This document shows positions 36,901 through 51,900 of a stretch of DNA of 64,000 nucleotides, in pieces. Every line of letters starts with the position of its first letter. The stretch's first letter is position 1. This stretch comes from Echinarachnius parma (Eukaryota > Echinodermata > Echinoidea > Clypeasteroida > Echinarachniidae): contig JBAMJV010009651.1 in NCBI GenBank assembly GCA_037951105.1, positions 20,811 to 84,810 of the forward strand. Reading direction: 5' to 3'. Below the pieces are notes generated by a model. That model worked only from the letters and a program-made list of their open reading frames with translations, had not been told where the DNA came from and ran no database searches. Both the position numbers and the translations under genes were made by a program.

Positions 36901-39900
36901 CCAGTTGGTCAGTCAACACAATGTAAGTTGTCTCACAATTATTGATAATACATTTACTATTAGCGATACCTGTGATTCGATGGCTTTATTCGGAATACTA
37001 AGAATGTTATCGATTGCGCCGAACATACGTCTTCAACAATTTCTGCGGGTAGCTCCTCACTGGATAATGCCGCTACCACACTTTTTAGCGCGAGTGAAAT
37101 TTTCCAGATAACCTTTCCATCTTCTTCGTCCACCAGGTTGGTTGTGGTGTTAGCAACAATTCCCGCTACCTGTCTAATGTTTGTCTTCGTTAGGTTCACC
37201 TGATTCAAACATAAACACGATTTAGAGGTAATAGCAAGTACTGGTTCGTATTATTATTTGTGTAAATATTTCTGGCTTTAAATCCATTTGAAAGTACATA
37301 TAGCAAGGACTTTCATCAGATAATAATTCCCCTCCCAAGTGCTTGCATACTTGCGACATTTGATAATAATTGGTCCATCTATAAAAGGTACCCATTATAT
37401 ATATTAATTCCATAAAGTACAGTGGATGAGAGTTTGGATTGAACTCTTTTGATTATGACAGATACTTAGGTTGAATCGTGCAATTATAACTCTGTTGATA
37501 TTTAAACTGTTTACATGAAACTATACAGCATGCATTATTTTTGGTTGACTTAAATACCTCTTAGTGAAACGTATAAATGCTATTGCCGACCCCCTGCAAT
37601 CTCTATTCAACAATAGCGGTATTATTTCAACTTGGTTTGTTTTCACATCTTGGTTACTACTTATCGTCGAAAATACTATATAGATAAACAAATTATTTTA
37701 GTTCAATCTTACTTTTGCAAGGTTATCGATGACTTGGTTCGGACTCTGTGCAACACGACATGGGGCGGTCAGAGCTGGTTCCGACCAGACGGCCTGTCCG
37801 AGGTCATTCAAGGTACAATTCCGAGAAGCTACTCGAACGCTTGCTGGAAAACGAATTGAAATATGTAATTCCAACCAAGCTGTATTCATCAATGAATATT
37901 TAGTTATTTAGTCTTTATCTATTGATATTGTATATAAGACAGTTTATAAATAATTAGTATTTATTACACTTTGTATCAAGGACATGCACCTGATTTACTC
38001 AAAGTGGCCTGTTGTTAGTGTTTATTACCCTTTGAAAAAAATCCTAACTAATTAACCCCAAATATTACACAGCATACAGAGTGAGATGTTTTGTTTTTTG
38101 AAATCTAAAATCTCACTGGGGCTCAGCCCCAAGGACCCCTGGTTTTTGCCAATATTCTTTTAGAATAAACTTGCGAAAGGGTACATATTTTACACATAAA
38201 TATCTATATTGTTCAGCAAGTGTAGTACGGTTGTTGTTGTTATTTTAGAGTTTTGGCGCTCACTCAAAATTAATATTTAGACCATAATACTTAATTTGCA
38301 TATAAACAATCATTTGAATGGAGTTCCTGATATAGATGCTGCCTGTACATCACTCAAATTCGACCTAACCGTGCATCATCTGGTCCGTCCGACACATCGT
38401 GCAGACTTCTCAGCTCGGTGACATAGCGGGTTATTCGTGCGAGCCGAGCCTAGACCTCTGTCAGGTGAATATAGGACGGTATATAGTACCGTATCAAAAT
38501 AAACCGAACACAAAAAGTAACTACCCCCTAATCAACTGCTCATAATTTCATAATTGTTTGAGGATGTCATCTTACCCCAATATTTGTACAGTTGCTATGT
38601 ACATTTTGTGTGAGAATCAGAGATATTCATCAGTTTATGGCTGAATGAGCACAGATTAAAGACAAAATGGCCCAATTCAAAGGTCACAAGACATTGCGCG
38701 TGCCTGTACATTGTTGTGAAACATTGATTATGTTTATGAAACAATGCTGTTTGATATTCCATTCATTTAGATTTTTTAATGGCACATGTGGTAAAATACA
38801 CTCATTGCAGTTGTAAAACAGTGCATTTATAATGTTCCAATACTCAATAAAATATTACTTTCGCGAATTTCGATATATGACAATTTTCTCTTTAATGTGT
38901 GCTTACTCTACCATGGATCTATCGTTACCTCTTATTTTTACACATTGTTTTCCTAACTACTATAGGAATATTTTGGCAAGACGAAATCTTGAAACGATAC
39001 TTGGTAATGAAGTTATGAGCAATTGTTTAGGGGGGTAGTTACTTTTTGTGTTCGGTTTAGTATACTCAGTGGCTGAACCAATAGTATTCATCAAAGGGGA
39101 CTTCATCCTTCTAGCGCATAAGCGCGAGCTGCTTTAGTTGGGGTCCAGCTCTTTGAAAACCCCTAAATCAAAACTAACGGCTCTCAAGTGAGCAATAATC
39201 AATGAAAAAAGAAAACGAAAAAACAGGCTTGAGGGGGTGGGGTGTGGTGGGGGCTCGGGCAAAGAAGCCCCCCCCCCCCCCCACCCACACACACACACAC
39301 ACACACATACACACACACATACATGCATAATTTCGTGTTATATGTTATAGCGTGCTCATAATTTTCACTTTATACCCGGGCATGTGCGGCTGTACTGCAA
39401 GTCTAGCAACGGCCATTTGAAGCGACATTTTCCAAAATTATACCCCTGATTACGTTTTCCGAATCGATTCTCTCAAAATGACTGGGCTAGATTTCTTTCT
39501 TTTTATTCATCTTTATACACCAATTCTTGAAAAATTAACTGGGTTAGATTTCTCGTAATATTTTTTTAAGCGACTGAGGTTCAAAGTGAAATTTCTCTTC
39601 CAATAGACATAACACGCGGGGTAGCGCGTTGCATGATGGGTGTACGGCTTATGTATAATTAATTAGGGTCAAAAAGATTGGAAACCTATGCTTTTCAGAA
39701 AGATTGGAAAAGTAATCTTGCGCCCGACTGTTGATCTTTCGATAATGATGTTTCGATTATTCAATAGAGAGATCATCAAATCCATTTAAAAACCTTTTGT
39801 GTATTTAAACAAAAAATGAAGGATGTTTTTTTTTCTTCAATTATTTAATGAAAAATGTTCCTTAACATTTATCCCGATGGGATATATTTGTGGAAATATT

Positions 39901-42900
39901 TGCTGTTTCTGGACTAATTTTGATTTTTAAAAAGATGATTATATATTTAATGTCCTTTTAACAATGCATGCAAGCCTTAACTTACACATTTTCTTCATTT
40001 TACATATACCTAAAGAATTTGATACTGTCGGCCTAATGCAAGTCAACTTTCAAAAGTTGCGAGATAACTGTTGTATATGCTATGAACCGTTTGATACCGT
40101 TTAAAATCTTGCCTGAAAAGATTTTGTTTCAAGCTACCTTTTCGTAAAACAATATTGATTTTTAGAGCTCGAAAAAATAAAAATTGCAACGACCATTTTG
40201 TATGAGTTACGAACCTCCGTCTCTCTTATATTAGCGTCTTTTCGCTCTGCCATGCAAGTGCTAGGACGGGGGATTTAAATTACCTGTGACCGTCTCCGTA
40301 CTCTGGCTACCGTCGCGATCTATTTGCAGTTTCGCAGTGAAGAACACGGGGAACGTGCATCGATACGATGGGAACGTGTCCTTGCTCGAGAGAACAGGCG
40401 CGCTGATTGGCTGACCATGCACTGACCTCTGGGTGACCCATTGAAGTATAGACTGTCCCCGTCGCTCTACGCCGGACGCTAATTCATCCGAATACCGTTG
40501 TAGGTTTGGACGCTACGCGGAAATTCTCGCTCTGAGTGCGACCCCCCGCTAATATTAGCGTTCTAAACTAACATGCGTCGCCGTGCGAACGTTAGCTGCC
40601 TTACACAGTGAAAACCGAGTTCCTCGTTTCGGTTCTTCGGGTTACTGCCGCTGCCTGTCTTTATAGCTTGCCGAACACAATGCACATGCTATACTACGCA
40701 TAGCAACTAGATGTATTTTGCTTGACTGGGTAGGTCTATAGATTTAAGGGATTGACTGGGTGATTGTTTTAGGAATTTGTCGAGCGTTCGCTAAAAATGT
40801 GAATGCATAAATTAGATCTCCTTGGGCCATTTCATTGCATAACATTAATTTGAAGGGATAGTTGCGTTTTGGTAAAGAGAGTACAGTTTTGGTAAAACTA
40901 AAATTTAGAAACCGAAACCTGCACCATTACATTACAAACTAACAGTTATAACTCCACCAAGCTCGGAAGGAATACAAAATTACAAATGACCAAGTAAAAA
41001 TCCTGATATCATTCAAAAAGAGCCGTTCAAACACAAAAGGGCGCTCTTTAAAAACTCATTGGTTTCAACCATTATAAATACAATATTGTGGATGTGATGT
41101 TTTGAGGAGGAAGCATTTAAAAAAATTTTTAACGGCTTGTTCAACCCTAACCATAACCTTAACCCTAGACCCACAATTATTATAAATGGTAATGTTCAGC
41201 CATTTCTGAACCTATTGCCCCTTGGATCTGACACTTAGAGTATATTTAACAAATAAATTTGCTTCATTTCCGATACATCTGTCATATTGGAGTCAGCATG
41301 ACTTGTTCTAACATGCATTAGCCAGAACAAAAATCATAGACGAGCACATACTAGTAATTATATACCTTGTACTAGTAAAACTAAATAATTATAACCATGC
41401 CTTGATACGGCTAATGCAATTATAGAGAAATGTCGAAAGTAGAATTAATGTGGGTGTGTAAATTTGATCTTAAACATCTTAGAACTTGTCTTTATCCTAT
41501 TGCGATAGACAAAGATGCAATAGTCAGTCTAATCTACAAAATGGAAGATAACTTAATAATACTATCTACGACTTTTTCGTTTTTCTTCATGTTGAATTGT
41601 CTGGTAAATTAAGACCACACAATCTGCTCACTTTCTTCTCTCGTGGTGATCATTAATGGATCGCTCCTTTCGCTTTCCTCGTCCTTGTTAGATGACGTCA
41701 TGTAGATGGTGTACTCTGTGTAGGTGTCGAGGTTCTCTAGTGTGTATGTCATGTTTGTCGTGATGTTCGTGTTGATTAGGATATTCAGAAAGGTATCTTT
41801 AACGGATGAGTAGTAAATTGAGTATTCCTTAATCCCGCTCCTGCATCCACTTGAATCGAGGGAGGTCTGTTTTGATATCGAGACGAGGGTACAATCAAAA
41901 GGAAATTATTTAATGTTAATCGCAGGATAGGAATGAATACTTATCAGGGTGTATAACCAGGGAAGATTCCCATTTCCCTGGTATAACCGTGCAATATTAT
42001 ACAAAACAGTACATTTTGCATGACTTTCCCAACAAATTTAATTCCGTTTAGAATAATTATGCTTCTGAGAAAATATTCTGTTTTCTGTTCGTGTCCAGCG
42101 TGGAAAAATATTTGTACAAATAGGACTGTCCCATATATTCAAGTGCAATTGTTGTATACATTTCCGATTTATGACAATGTAGTAAGATATGTTATTATAC
42201 GAAAACACTCCTGTATACTGTTTTGTACTGTACTTGGCTAGGCCAATAATCGCGTCGACCGGTTGACTGTCGTGCTGCGTTCACTAACAATCTGAAATAC
42301 ACAATGTCAAACTATTTAGACAATTTAATTGCATACATGTATTTTTGCATGCGAAATACATCAGTGCTGAACAGAGTTGAATCGCCGGTGATATAATTTC
42401 CTCCATCACAAGCTCGCGCAGATGTCTTTCTTTCTTCACACAACAAGAAACAGAGAAGCACAAACTCCTGCTACACGAAACAGTAAATGTCAATGAAAAC
42501 TCTACCTCTCGCACAGGCATGCACCCCGATAGTCCAGTGGTGATATGCACATTTTGGCTTGTCTACTGGATACGATCGCGAAGCCTGACAATACATCAAC
42601 TAACCAATATTTGTTACGCTTACAATGCTTGGTTCTGTCTATGTGGTTGTGAGACTAGTTCCGAGGCATATAGATCTATGTTATGTAGAATTATGTTGCA
42701 CAATGACGTCACGTGACTGTATCTATCTACTGGAAACTGCTTAGATCATTTGTAAATCGCGCATACTCCCTTGAGTAAACCATTGTTCTGGTAGAGCAAT
42801 TACATAAAGAAGTTTGTGGATACTTACATTCCATGTCAGCTGAAGTTCTTGAGGATTGTTCGCTGTCACTTCAATTCCTGATGGAGCATCGCTCGGTTCT

Positions 42901-45900
42901 TGGAAGGAATTAAAGCAAACACATTTTTCGTAAATGAACAGATATACTGTATTTTCTTCTCTGTAATACAAACAAAAAGAAAATGAGCATCTTGTCTATA
43001 TTAGCCGGACTAGTAAATAACCCAATACATTGCATACAACCCCCTGTTGCCATACGAGCCTCGAGTCCAACACAAATAGCCTACATGTATAACCCTTTCG
43101 TTGTGAAAACGCGTACATTGTAAAGTATCGACCAATATTGTCAAACCCTGATGAAATCGAATCGAAATTAATTTACCTTAAAGATATTTCTTACTTTTGA
43201 AGATTAAAACAATATTTCGACTTATTGCAAATATGAAATATTGATACTAGCGCATACATGAACAATCCAGCATTCAGTTTGCAAATTCCTTGAGTCTTTC
43301 TTCATAATATACCAATTAATGCCAATAAAAAAACGTGACTAGTTTCATCAGCTTCATATAACAATTATTGAAAACTTTAAGTAGAAGAAGAGTATTCATG
43401 TTCCGTGGCTATTACATTTGTGTACAAGACCTACTCGCGCATAGTGTTGTAGCGTTGGTCACTGGTGACCTTGGTCCTGTACCCCCTGCTCCCTCTCTCA
43501 TTGCAGCGACACTGAACTGGTAATGCGTGTCTGGCTGAAGATCATTCAGGGTGATAGATGTCACTGCTGGTCCTACTTTCTTCTCTTCTGACTGTCCACT
43601 GAGCAGTGAAGATTGGTAGATGGTGTACCCAACTAGTGGATGATCGCCTATGCCATTCCCATTGGCATTCCAAGAGGTCCACAGAACGCATATTGTGCTT
43701 GAATTTACCACCGATATTTCGGGAGAGGAAGGTAATACTGGTAAAACTGCAGGGATGTAATGCATTATGTATAAAGATTACGGGAATTATGTAAACAAAA
43801 ATATCAAACATGTTTTTAGATTATTTTGTGTTTTAAGATCCTGGGAAAGTCTTACTTCCATGGCAATCCGTACACCAGCTATACTCGCAGTACTAAATTG
43901 CTTTTCTCATTGTTTGCCCTGCGACAATCATTTTGGGCTTTACAACTGTCTAAAATAAATGTCATACGACCGAGTAATTAGCGAAAATACAATTTGATAT
44001 TCACTAACTCATTGCAACGATTTTGTCAATATCTTTCTAACGAAAGGGAAACTCGGAAATCCAAAACCTGTTTCATGCTTCTATTGGTAATTCCAATACA
44101 ACAAGGTTTGTGAGAACCGCTAGACTTCCACAAACTAGATTTGTGGATTTTTGACAATAATATTAGATACCTTTAGCCCTAACCAGGCCGGGGGGGGGGG
44201 GGGGGGGGGGGGTGGTTTCCATCCCCCTCGACTTTTCGCGCGATAATTCCGCAACGCGCGCAGGTATTGCCGCGCAACTTCATGAGTTTTTTCATTATAG
44301 TCTTGCGCAACTTTTGAGCCCAAATTAGCGACGACCAGGTACGCCGTTCTAAAGTCACGTGACCTTTTGTAAGTGAGCGTCGGCCCGAAAATCGCTAAAT
44401 GTTGTGATTTGTGTACAAATCCTATGGAAATTGATTTTTTCCTAGAATAGACAAAACCTTCATGATTTTTTATTTTGCTCACTGCAATCATTTAATTTTG
44501 GGCTTAAAATGGTTGGATAATGATCAATAATTTATTCCATTGAATAAAAAAGTCAAAATACATAAGAAATTCCAAAAACAGAGAAATACATAAGGAAAAT
44601 GTTGGCTGTCGCAATTTTGTAATGTTTAAAACCTGTTAATTAAGTCATGAAGACTATTCATGCACAACATTAGCATATTGTGAGCAATATTGAGTGATTT
44701 ACAGACAATAAGGATTTTTGCCTAAATTTGCATAATTAATTAAAAAATTGATTATTTAAAACAAAATAACAATGCAATCTTGTAGATTATGTTGCCAAAA
44801 TAACCCGGCCTGGTTAGGATTAAGATTGAAAACACTGCATATCACGAGTGCCCTTTCGTGTACATTCAACACCTCTTTGCACACAATTCTATCCCAAGAT
44901 AAGTTAATTTGAATATGAAGGTAATATCAATACAATTATGCCTTTACCGTAGGTTGTGGAATTCACTTCCAATGTTGGTTCTTGGTAATTATACACAGCG
45001 CAGACATAAAGACCAGGAACAACACTGCCCACTGCGAAGACCACCGAGACCTCGTTGTCCATCGTGCCATTTGACGCGATTGGCATGATTGTTATTCCCA
45101 TGTCACTGGAAGTCCCATGTTCATTTAAATAAAACCGTGCGTGTGTTACCAAGAATGCAGCATAAAATCCTTCATATACACAAGTAAAATTTGACGGTTG
45201 GTAGGGATTTACGACCGGATTCGAAGTAGCACGTTGGATTCCTGGAGCATAAAGAGAACAACAGACAAGGCGAATGAGACAAGACAGAGGGTAAACATGG
45301 TTAAGTTTTATTCAAATTTGTAAAGCATACAGGATAATACAATTTTGGGCCAAAACTTGAGGATTATTAACTAAACCTTGTTAAAAGTTATCATTTGAAA
45401 CGAATTATTATAATTCGAAGATGCTTGAATGGTCGTGAAACATATGAACATTTAAGTTACAAGGGTGTTTTCAGTAAAAAGTTGCCATTAACAAAAGAGG
45501 GCGCCCTCCAAACACCTCAAGTTTCCTCACCTTTTTATCCAGAATTTGTATTGATGTTTCGATTATTCTAAAGAGAGATCATCAAAACCCATCTTAAAAA
45601 CTTTTGTGTATTTTTAAATTATCAAATGAAAGTTGTTCCTTAAGATTTATACCGATGGGATATTTTTTTTTTGCCTCACCCGAGGAACTTTATTTCATAA
45701 AATAATCAGTGAACAAAATAGCAAACACATACATAAATTATACATGTTGTTCAAATCGTCTTATTTCTGTGTCAAAGTTTGCGTTTGTTTTCTTGACTAT
45801 AACTTTATAATATAATTTTAACTCATTTATAAACTCTTTCCACAATGTTATGGTGTTAAAACTCTTATTCTTATCCCGATGGGATATATCCATGGAAATT

Positions 45901-48900
45901 TTTGCTGTTTCTGTACCAATTTTGATACAAACATTTATATAATCAAATCCGTGTGCTCTACTCTTTTAAATTGTACACTTAATTTTTCAGTACCACACAA
46001 AAACAAATTATTTCTCGAAACACCCTCTAAATCAAAGCTTAAATTTCCTTGTAACAATGCATACAAGCCTTAACTTTCATATTTTCTTAATTTTACATTA
46101 TGCTTCAATAATTTCTTATTGTCAGCCTAATGCAAGTCAACTTTCAAAAGTTGCGAGATTACTGTTCTATATGATATGAAATACCGTTAAAAATCTTGCT
46201 TGAACAAATTTGGTTTAAAGCTACTATGTTGGTTTTTCGAGTTACTGCCGCTGCCTGTTTTCTAGTTTGCCGAACACGATGCACACGCTATACTCTGCAT
46301 ACTTTTATAGCAACTAGATACATGTTGTTTGACTGGGTAGGTCTATGAGGGATTATATAACTGGGTGATTGTTTAAAGGGATCTAGTAACTTTGTTGACA
46401 TGTGCAAAAAGTGATGAATGGTTGATGCAATGTATATTGTTGTTATCTCATATGTCCACAGGGTATTGTGTGAAAATTTCAAGTCAAATGGACATTGCAT
46501 GGCCAAGTAATGAGCGAAAATGAAAAGTGATATTCACTAACTCACTGCACTCACTTTGTACACGGTTTCAAAACTCCATGGGAGTTTTTCTTATCTGAAT
46601 ACTTCGATCGTACATATCTTTGTAACGAAATAGAAATTTGAAAAACCGAAACCTGTCCCATGATTTTATTGTTAATACGAATACAACAAGGTATGAGGGA
46701 ACCGCTAGAATTTTATTTTGAGAATTTGGACAATGTTACTAAGTTCCTTTAAGGAATTTGTCGAGCGTTCGCTAAAAATGTGAATCCAAAATTAGATCTC
46801 CTTGGGCCATGTCATTGCCATAGGCGTACACAGGGAGGGGGTGGGGGTTCGGGGTTCAACCCACCCCCCCCCCCCCCCCCCCCCTTGACCAACAAATAAA
46901 AGTGCAAAAAACCCTGGTCTCGGCTTCGAAATTTTGTTACGACTACCCCCATTCCCTGTCTACAGGATTCTGAACCAATGGTCCTGGTCTCGGCCTCCAA
47001 ATTTGTTGGACCGGTCCTGGTCTCGGTCTCTTGTCTACGACTTTAACATTAATTTGAAGGGATAGTTGCGTTTTGGTAAAGAGAGTACAGTTTTGGCAAA
47101 ACTGAAATTTAGAAACCAAAACCTGCACCATAACATTACAAACTAACAGTTATAACTCCACCATGCTCGAAAGGAATACAAACTTACATATGACTAAGTA
47201 CAAATGGAAAAAAGCCTTTAAAACACAAAAGGGTGCTATCTAAAAACGCATGGGTTTCAACCATTATCAATTCAATATCGTGGATGTGATGTTTTGTTTA
47301 AACCGAACCCTCGTTGACTTTCAAATTGGCAAAATTTGGTATGTTTGTGAAGGAAATGTTATTTTTTCTAAGGATATTAACTTAATCCGCGATAAAAATG
47401 TTGAAATTTGACTAAAAAAGTCTTCGAAAATGGGGCAAAAGTGAGCAGTCTCCGAGACTGAAATTCGCTCAACGATCGGCCTGAAAATCGTGACGTCATC
47501 GGTAGAACGGGCCCGGCCGATCAGCTGATCAAGCAAAGCGATGCGCGTGCATTATACGGTGTTGTGTATTACTTTTTGATAATTCGTACGATCGAGCTGG
47601 ACAGTTTTATTTCGAGGAAAATGGAGGAAAATACTCTCGAACTGAGTTTCGCAATGGATTTTTCCGAAGAAGATGAAGAAGAGGACAGGAATGATTCATC
47701 AGACAGCGACAATGACGGGATTTGGGAGATTTTTGGCGCTCGTTCACTATTGTACCCGCACTCCGGTGTCGGCACGCTACGCCGCTAGCTGCCCGTGACG
47801 CACTCGTGAAGAGTACCATACAAAACACAAATGTAATGTACCCAAAATCAACTAAATCTTCGACCATTGCTCAAATTATGGTCATGATTTCAAAGTAGTT
47901 ACACAGAACAGGTAAACAAAGATAACTACTTTGAAATCATGACCATTATTTGAGCAATTTTTGAAGATTTAGTTGATTTTGGGTACGTTACACATGTGTT
48001 TCGTAGGGTACTCTTCACGAGCCAGCTATAGGCCAGCGTGCCGACACCGGAGTGCGGGTTTCAATGCGCCCTTTCCCCCAGCATCTTCCCCGGCAAACTG
48101 TGCATGGACATGGTGCAATTCGCTATACAATTGCCGCAGTCATACGCCAGATCGACAAATCTATCACTTTCATGGACTCTTTGACATTATTATAGTTATT
48201 TTTCACTGTCGGCTTAGAATGCCGACAGAGAAAAATACAATATAATGTCAAAGTCAAAGAGGGCATGAAAGTGATAGATTTGTCGATCTACCATACGCCA
48301 TGCACCTTTTCCCGACTTTGCGACTCGAATTCAACTTTGTCGATACTGGCGAACTCGCGATTTCCACCTCAAAACCATGCCTGAAATCTTCACTTCCTTC
48401 AGACATTTCCACCATTCTCCGATTTTGCAGATTTCAGGTCAAATCTAACAAGAAAAATGATATTGACAAGGACGGCGTTCTATCGATTGAGCAGGGCAGC
48501 ATTACTTGCGCTCGCTGGACTGGGGGATCGTTGGGGGAGGCAACGGGTGCCGCTCTACCATCAGCGGCCGCGCGTGCATGGTTTGGGCCTATTCTACCTG
48601 TGACGTCATCAAATTTCTCTGCACCAAATCGCCGTCAAACGGCGAAAATCGGGGTTCAGAATAAGAGTTTAAATTTGCTTTTAATTGTTTTCTGGGCGGT
48701 GTTAGGGCTTCAAAATTAACTTTTTCATGCTCAGTATGTTCTCAGCTTTCAGAAGAGGTACAATATGCATATTATAGGATCTTCATTGAGTTTTCGGTTT
48801 AAATAGTGATTAGGTAGATAGATAATCAGCAATTATTTAAAAAACTCTTTTGTAAACTTTTAAAGGAGGAAGCATTTAACTTTGTTAGTTAACGGCTTGT

Positions 48901-51900
48901 TTAACCCTAACCCTAACCGTTATACCCTAGCCCCACATTGATTATAAATTGTTATGTATATTTTAACCATTTCTGAACCCATTGGGGAAAAAAGTGTATT
49001 CTGTCATCAAAATTGTATGCTCTTTCAAATTTGACACTCAGTTTTTCATTATCTCGCGAACAAATCATTTTGTGTAGCGCCTCCTGTACTGAAACTCAAC
49101 TATCCATTTTAACAAGCAAAATACAACCATGTTTGAACTGCAAGTTAAATTGCCATTGACAGTAAAGTATTTTCCTGACGTCCGCTAGTTGCGTTTATAT
49201 AGATTTGTATTTCACACGCAATTAGCTGTACTGTCAACAAAAAGTTTACGGTTAGCACCGCCGTTTCATCCCGGTAGTTATACAGTGGCTGTACATTCAT
49301 GCACTGTAAATTGCGGTGAGTTTGATATGTACAACGGCGAAACCAAATTATAAAACCACTTAAGCTAAGATTCGTAACACTTACAATTCATTTGCTCGTT
49401 CTTTATGACGAGAAATGTCCGTTGCATGTAAACGCATTTTTGGGGGGGTAAAATGACCTTACGCGAATAATTTCAACAGGCATGGCTGTTATATTATGAT
49501 AAATCAAATATTCAAAGTTAATGAAGTACAATGAATCGAGGATTCTTGTGGTCGTTTTTTAGTCGTAAAATCCAATACAGCGTTATTCGATCTACAATGC
49601 CATGTGGGTGTCATATTCACCACTATCTATCTATTGAAAACTGTTTAGATAGCTTGTAAATATCGGAAACTCCCTTTAATAGAATTCTACACACATGCAC
49701 ACATACACCTACGCACATACACGCACATATATATATTTTGTACTTATAAGTTACTTTGTTCGCAGTTAGGTGGTATCCAGTTAGAAAGGCAGTCCCCATT
49801 GCAATTTCCTGTCACTTTGTCGCAAGCCGACTCGAGGCAGTGACATGAATAGGCACAGTTCAGACCATACCGAGGTCCTTGACAATCTGTTTCAAATACA
49901 ATCAAAAGTAGAAAATGCAACGGTGGTCTTAAAAATAAACTATTTTTGTATGTTATGCGGTATTGCTCAGTCAAATACTAGTCACTGATTGGCTTAACAT
50001 ATATACCACAGGCGAGCGGAATATTTCACCACTCAGAGCCGCGATATACCGATACAGGATAATTTCTTTTAGACCTATGTCAAAAATAACGATTGCATGT
50101 GTTATGTTTCATGCTGGAAGTTCTTGTATCACGCGCGATGCTTACCAAAGAGCTTCTATTATGACGTGACAATGACTTGTCAACATATTATCACTTCGAA
50201 AAGCCACAATTTCTACTCGAGCTCAGAGGCTAAAAAGGTAAACATTTGGTTTTATTTGAGTACATAAATTAAGTCATATATTATGTTAACTTTGTTGACG
50301 GAACATCATGGAATGTTCCCTCGGGACTTAAAATGCTACTGTAGTGAAGACATATTAGTATCTCGACTACGTTTTTGGACTCATGATCTTCCCTCAATAG
50401 CATGTCATAACCCTCGGAGAGAAACATTATGTGATATTCCCTTCCCCACCAGTTCAAGTCTGTTTACTACTGTCAAGTAAACTCGGGTTACAGTTCATGC
50501 GCACAAATCTCCTGAATGTGTTTATATCGTGTATCCTGTTTTTTCATTACGGTAAGATATTAATGAAATATCTATAATGTAATAATGTATGGTAATCAAA
50601 GCCTCTTCTAGAATCAAGTAACTTGTTGGTACTTCTATACTTGGGTTGATACAATGTCTTAGCACGACATAATGCAACTACAGAGCGTGTCCAAAAAAGG
50701 TAATCGAAGTTCAAAGGTCAATTATTTCAAAACTATAGATATGTTCACACCTTAAATGAGATATGGATGTAACGAGTAACTCCTTAGCTTTAATTTGATA
50801 CCTTTTCTGAATCAACAATGTCACGCATCGCTGAGTTCTCTGCCGTTGAATATGACAGGTGCAAAACCCACTTTTTGCAAGTTTGGGCTTATGAATGGAT
50901 TCTTGAAAAATGAGTGGTGTCACATAACTCTTAGGGATTAGTTATCATTTTGGTGCTAAAACATCCACTTCGTGTCGATTGCGGCCCTGCAAATCATCCA
51001 GAACCTTGTTCCTTAAATATCCAAACATTAAGAGGTCAACAAAAATTAATTAGATGACCTTGGTGGCCATTCCATCTCATTTGTTATCGCAATGGACCCT
51101 TTCCCCACTGTCAGAGCTCCCCTAATCCATCTGTGACAGCGACACGGTGATGGGTTTGGGAACTGTCCTGAATCTGTCTAAATACTTCTCGCACCTGTTT
51201 CCTAATGTGTTCCTCCAACTGAGGTATCATCTAAATGTACATGTTACCAGTTAATGTTTATTTCTTTGAAGAAAAATTGACCAATCACTTGACCTTCCTC
51301 AAAGTTTCTAATCCAAGTTGTCCATTTTTAACGAATGATATCAACATAAGAATTTACTTCTGGTGGATGGCAGGCCAGCGCATATTCATGTTCAAGTAAA
51401 ATGTACATAATCATGCATGATATCGGTGAATGTATTTAGCTAAACGATTCATTAACTCGCATACCCAACACAAATTGTTCAAATCGATGTTTTCATTAAA
51501 GTGTGGCACCATTATTGTACTTTCAAGCTTTCATTCATTAGCCCAAACTTGCAAAAAATGTGTTTTCGACGTGTCACCTTCAACAACAGAGAACTCAGCG
51601 ATGCATGACATTACTGATTCCGGAAAGGTGTCATATTAAAGCTGAATAATTACTCTGTACATCTATGTCTGATTAAAATTATGAGAATGTATCATTTTGA
51701 AATGATTGACCTTTGAACTTCAATTACCTTTTTTTTAAATACCCTGTATATGTAAGCTTTTAACGATGTAAACTGTGTCGATTAATTCAACCATAAAACA
51801 TGAGATTGTGTTTCATTACAATACCAAAAGCTGAACCTCACCTAGGCACTTGACATGTCCATCATACACTTTATATCCGGCAGCACATCTCGACCCAAAA

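Noticed and set aside
48300..48719. 139-codon open frame on the plus strand
   Set aside because: Sits inside a nested repeat insertion with palindromes; no recognisable domain or splice support.
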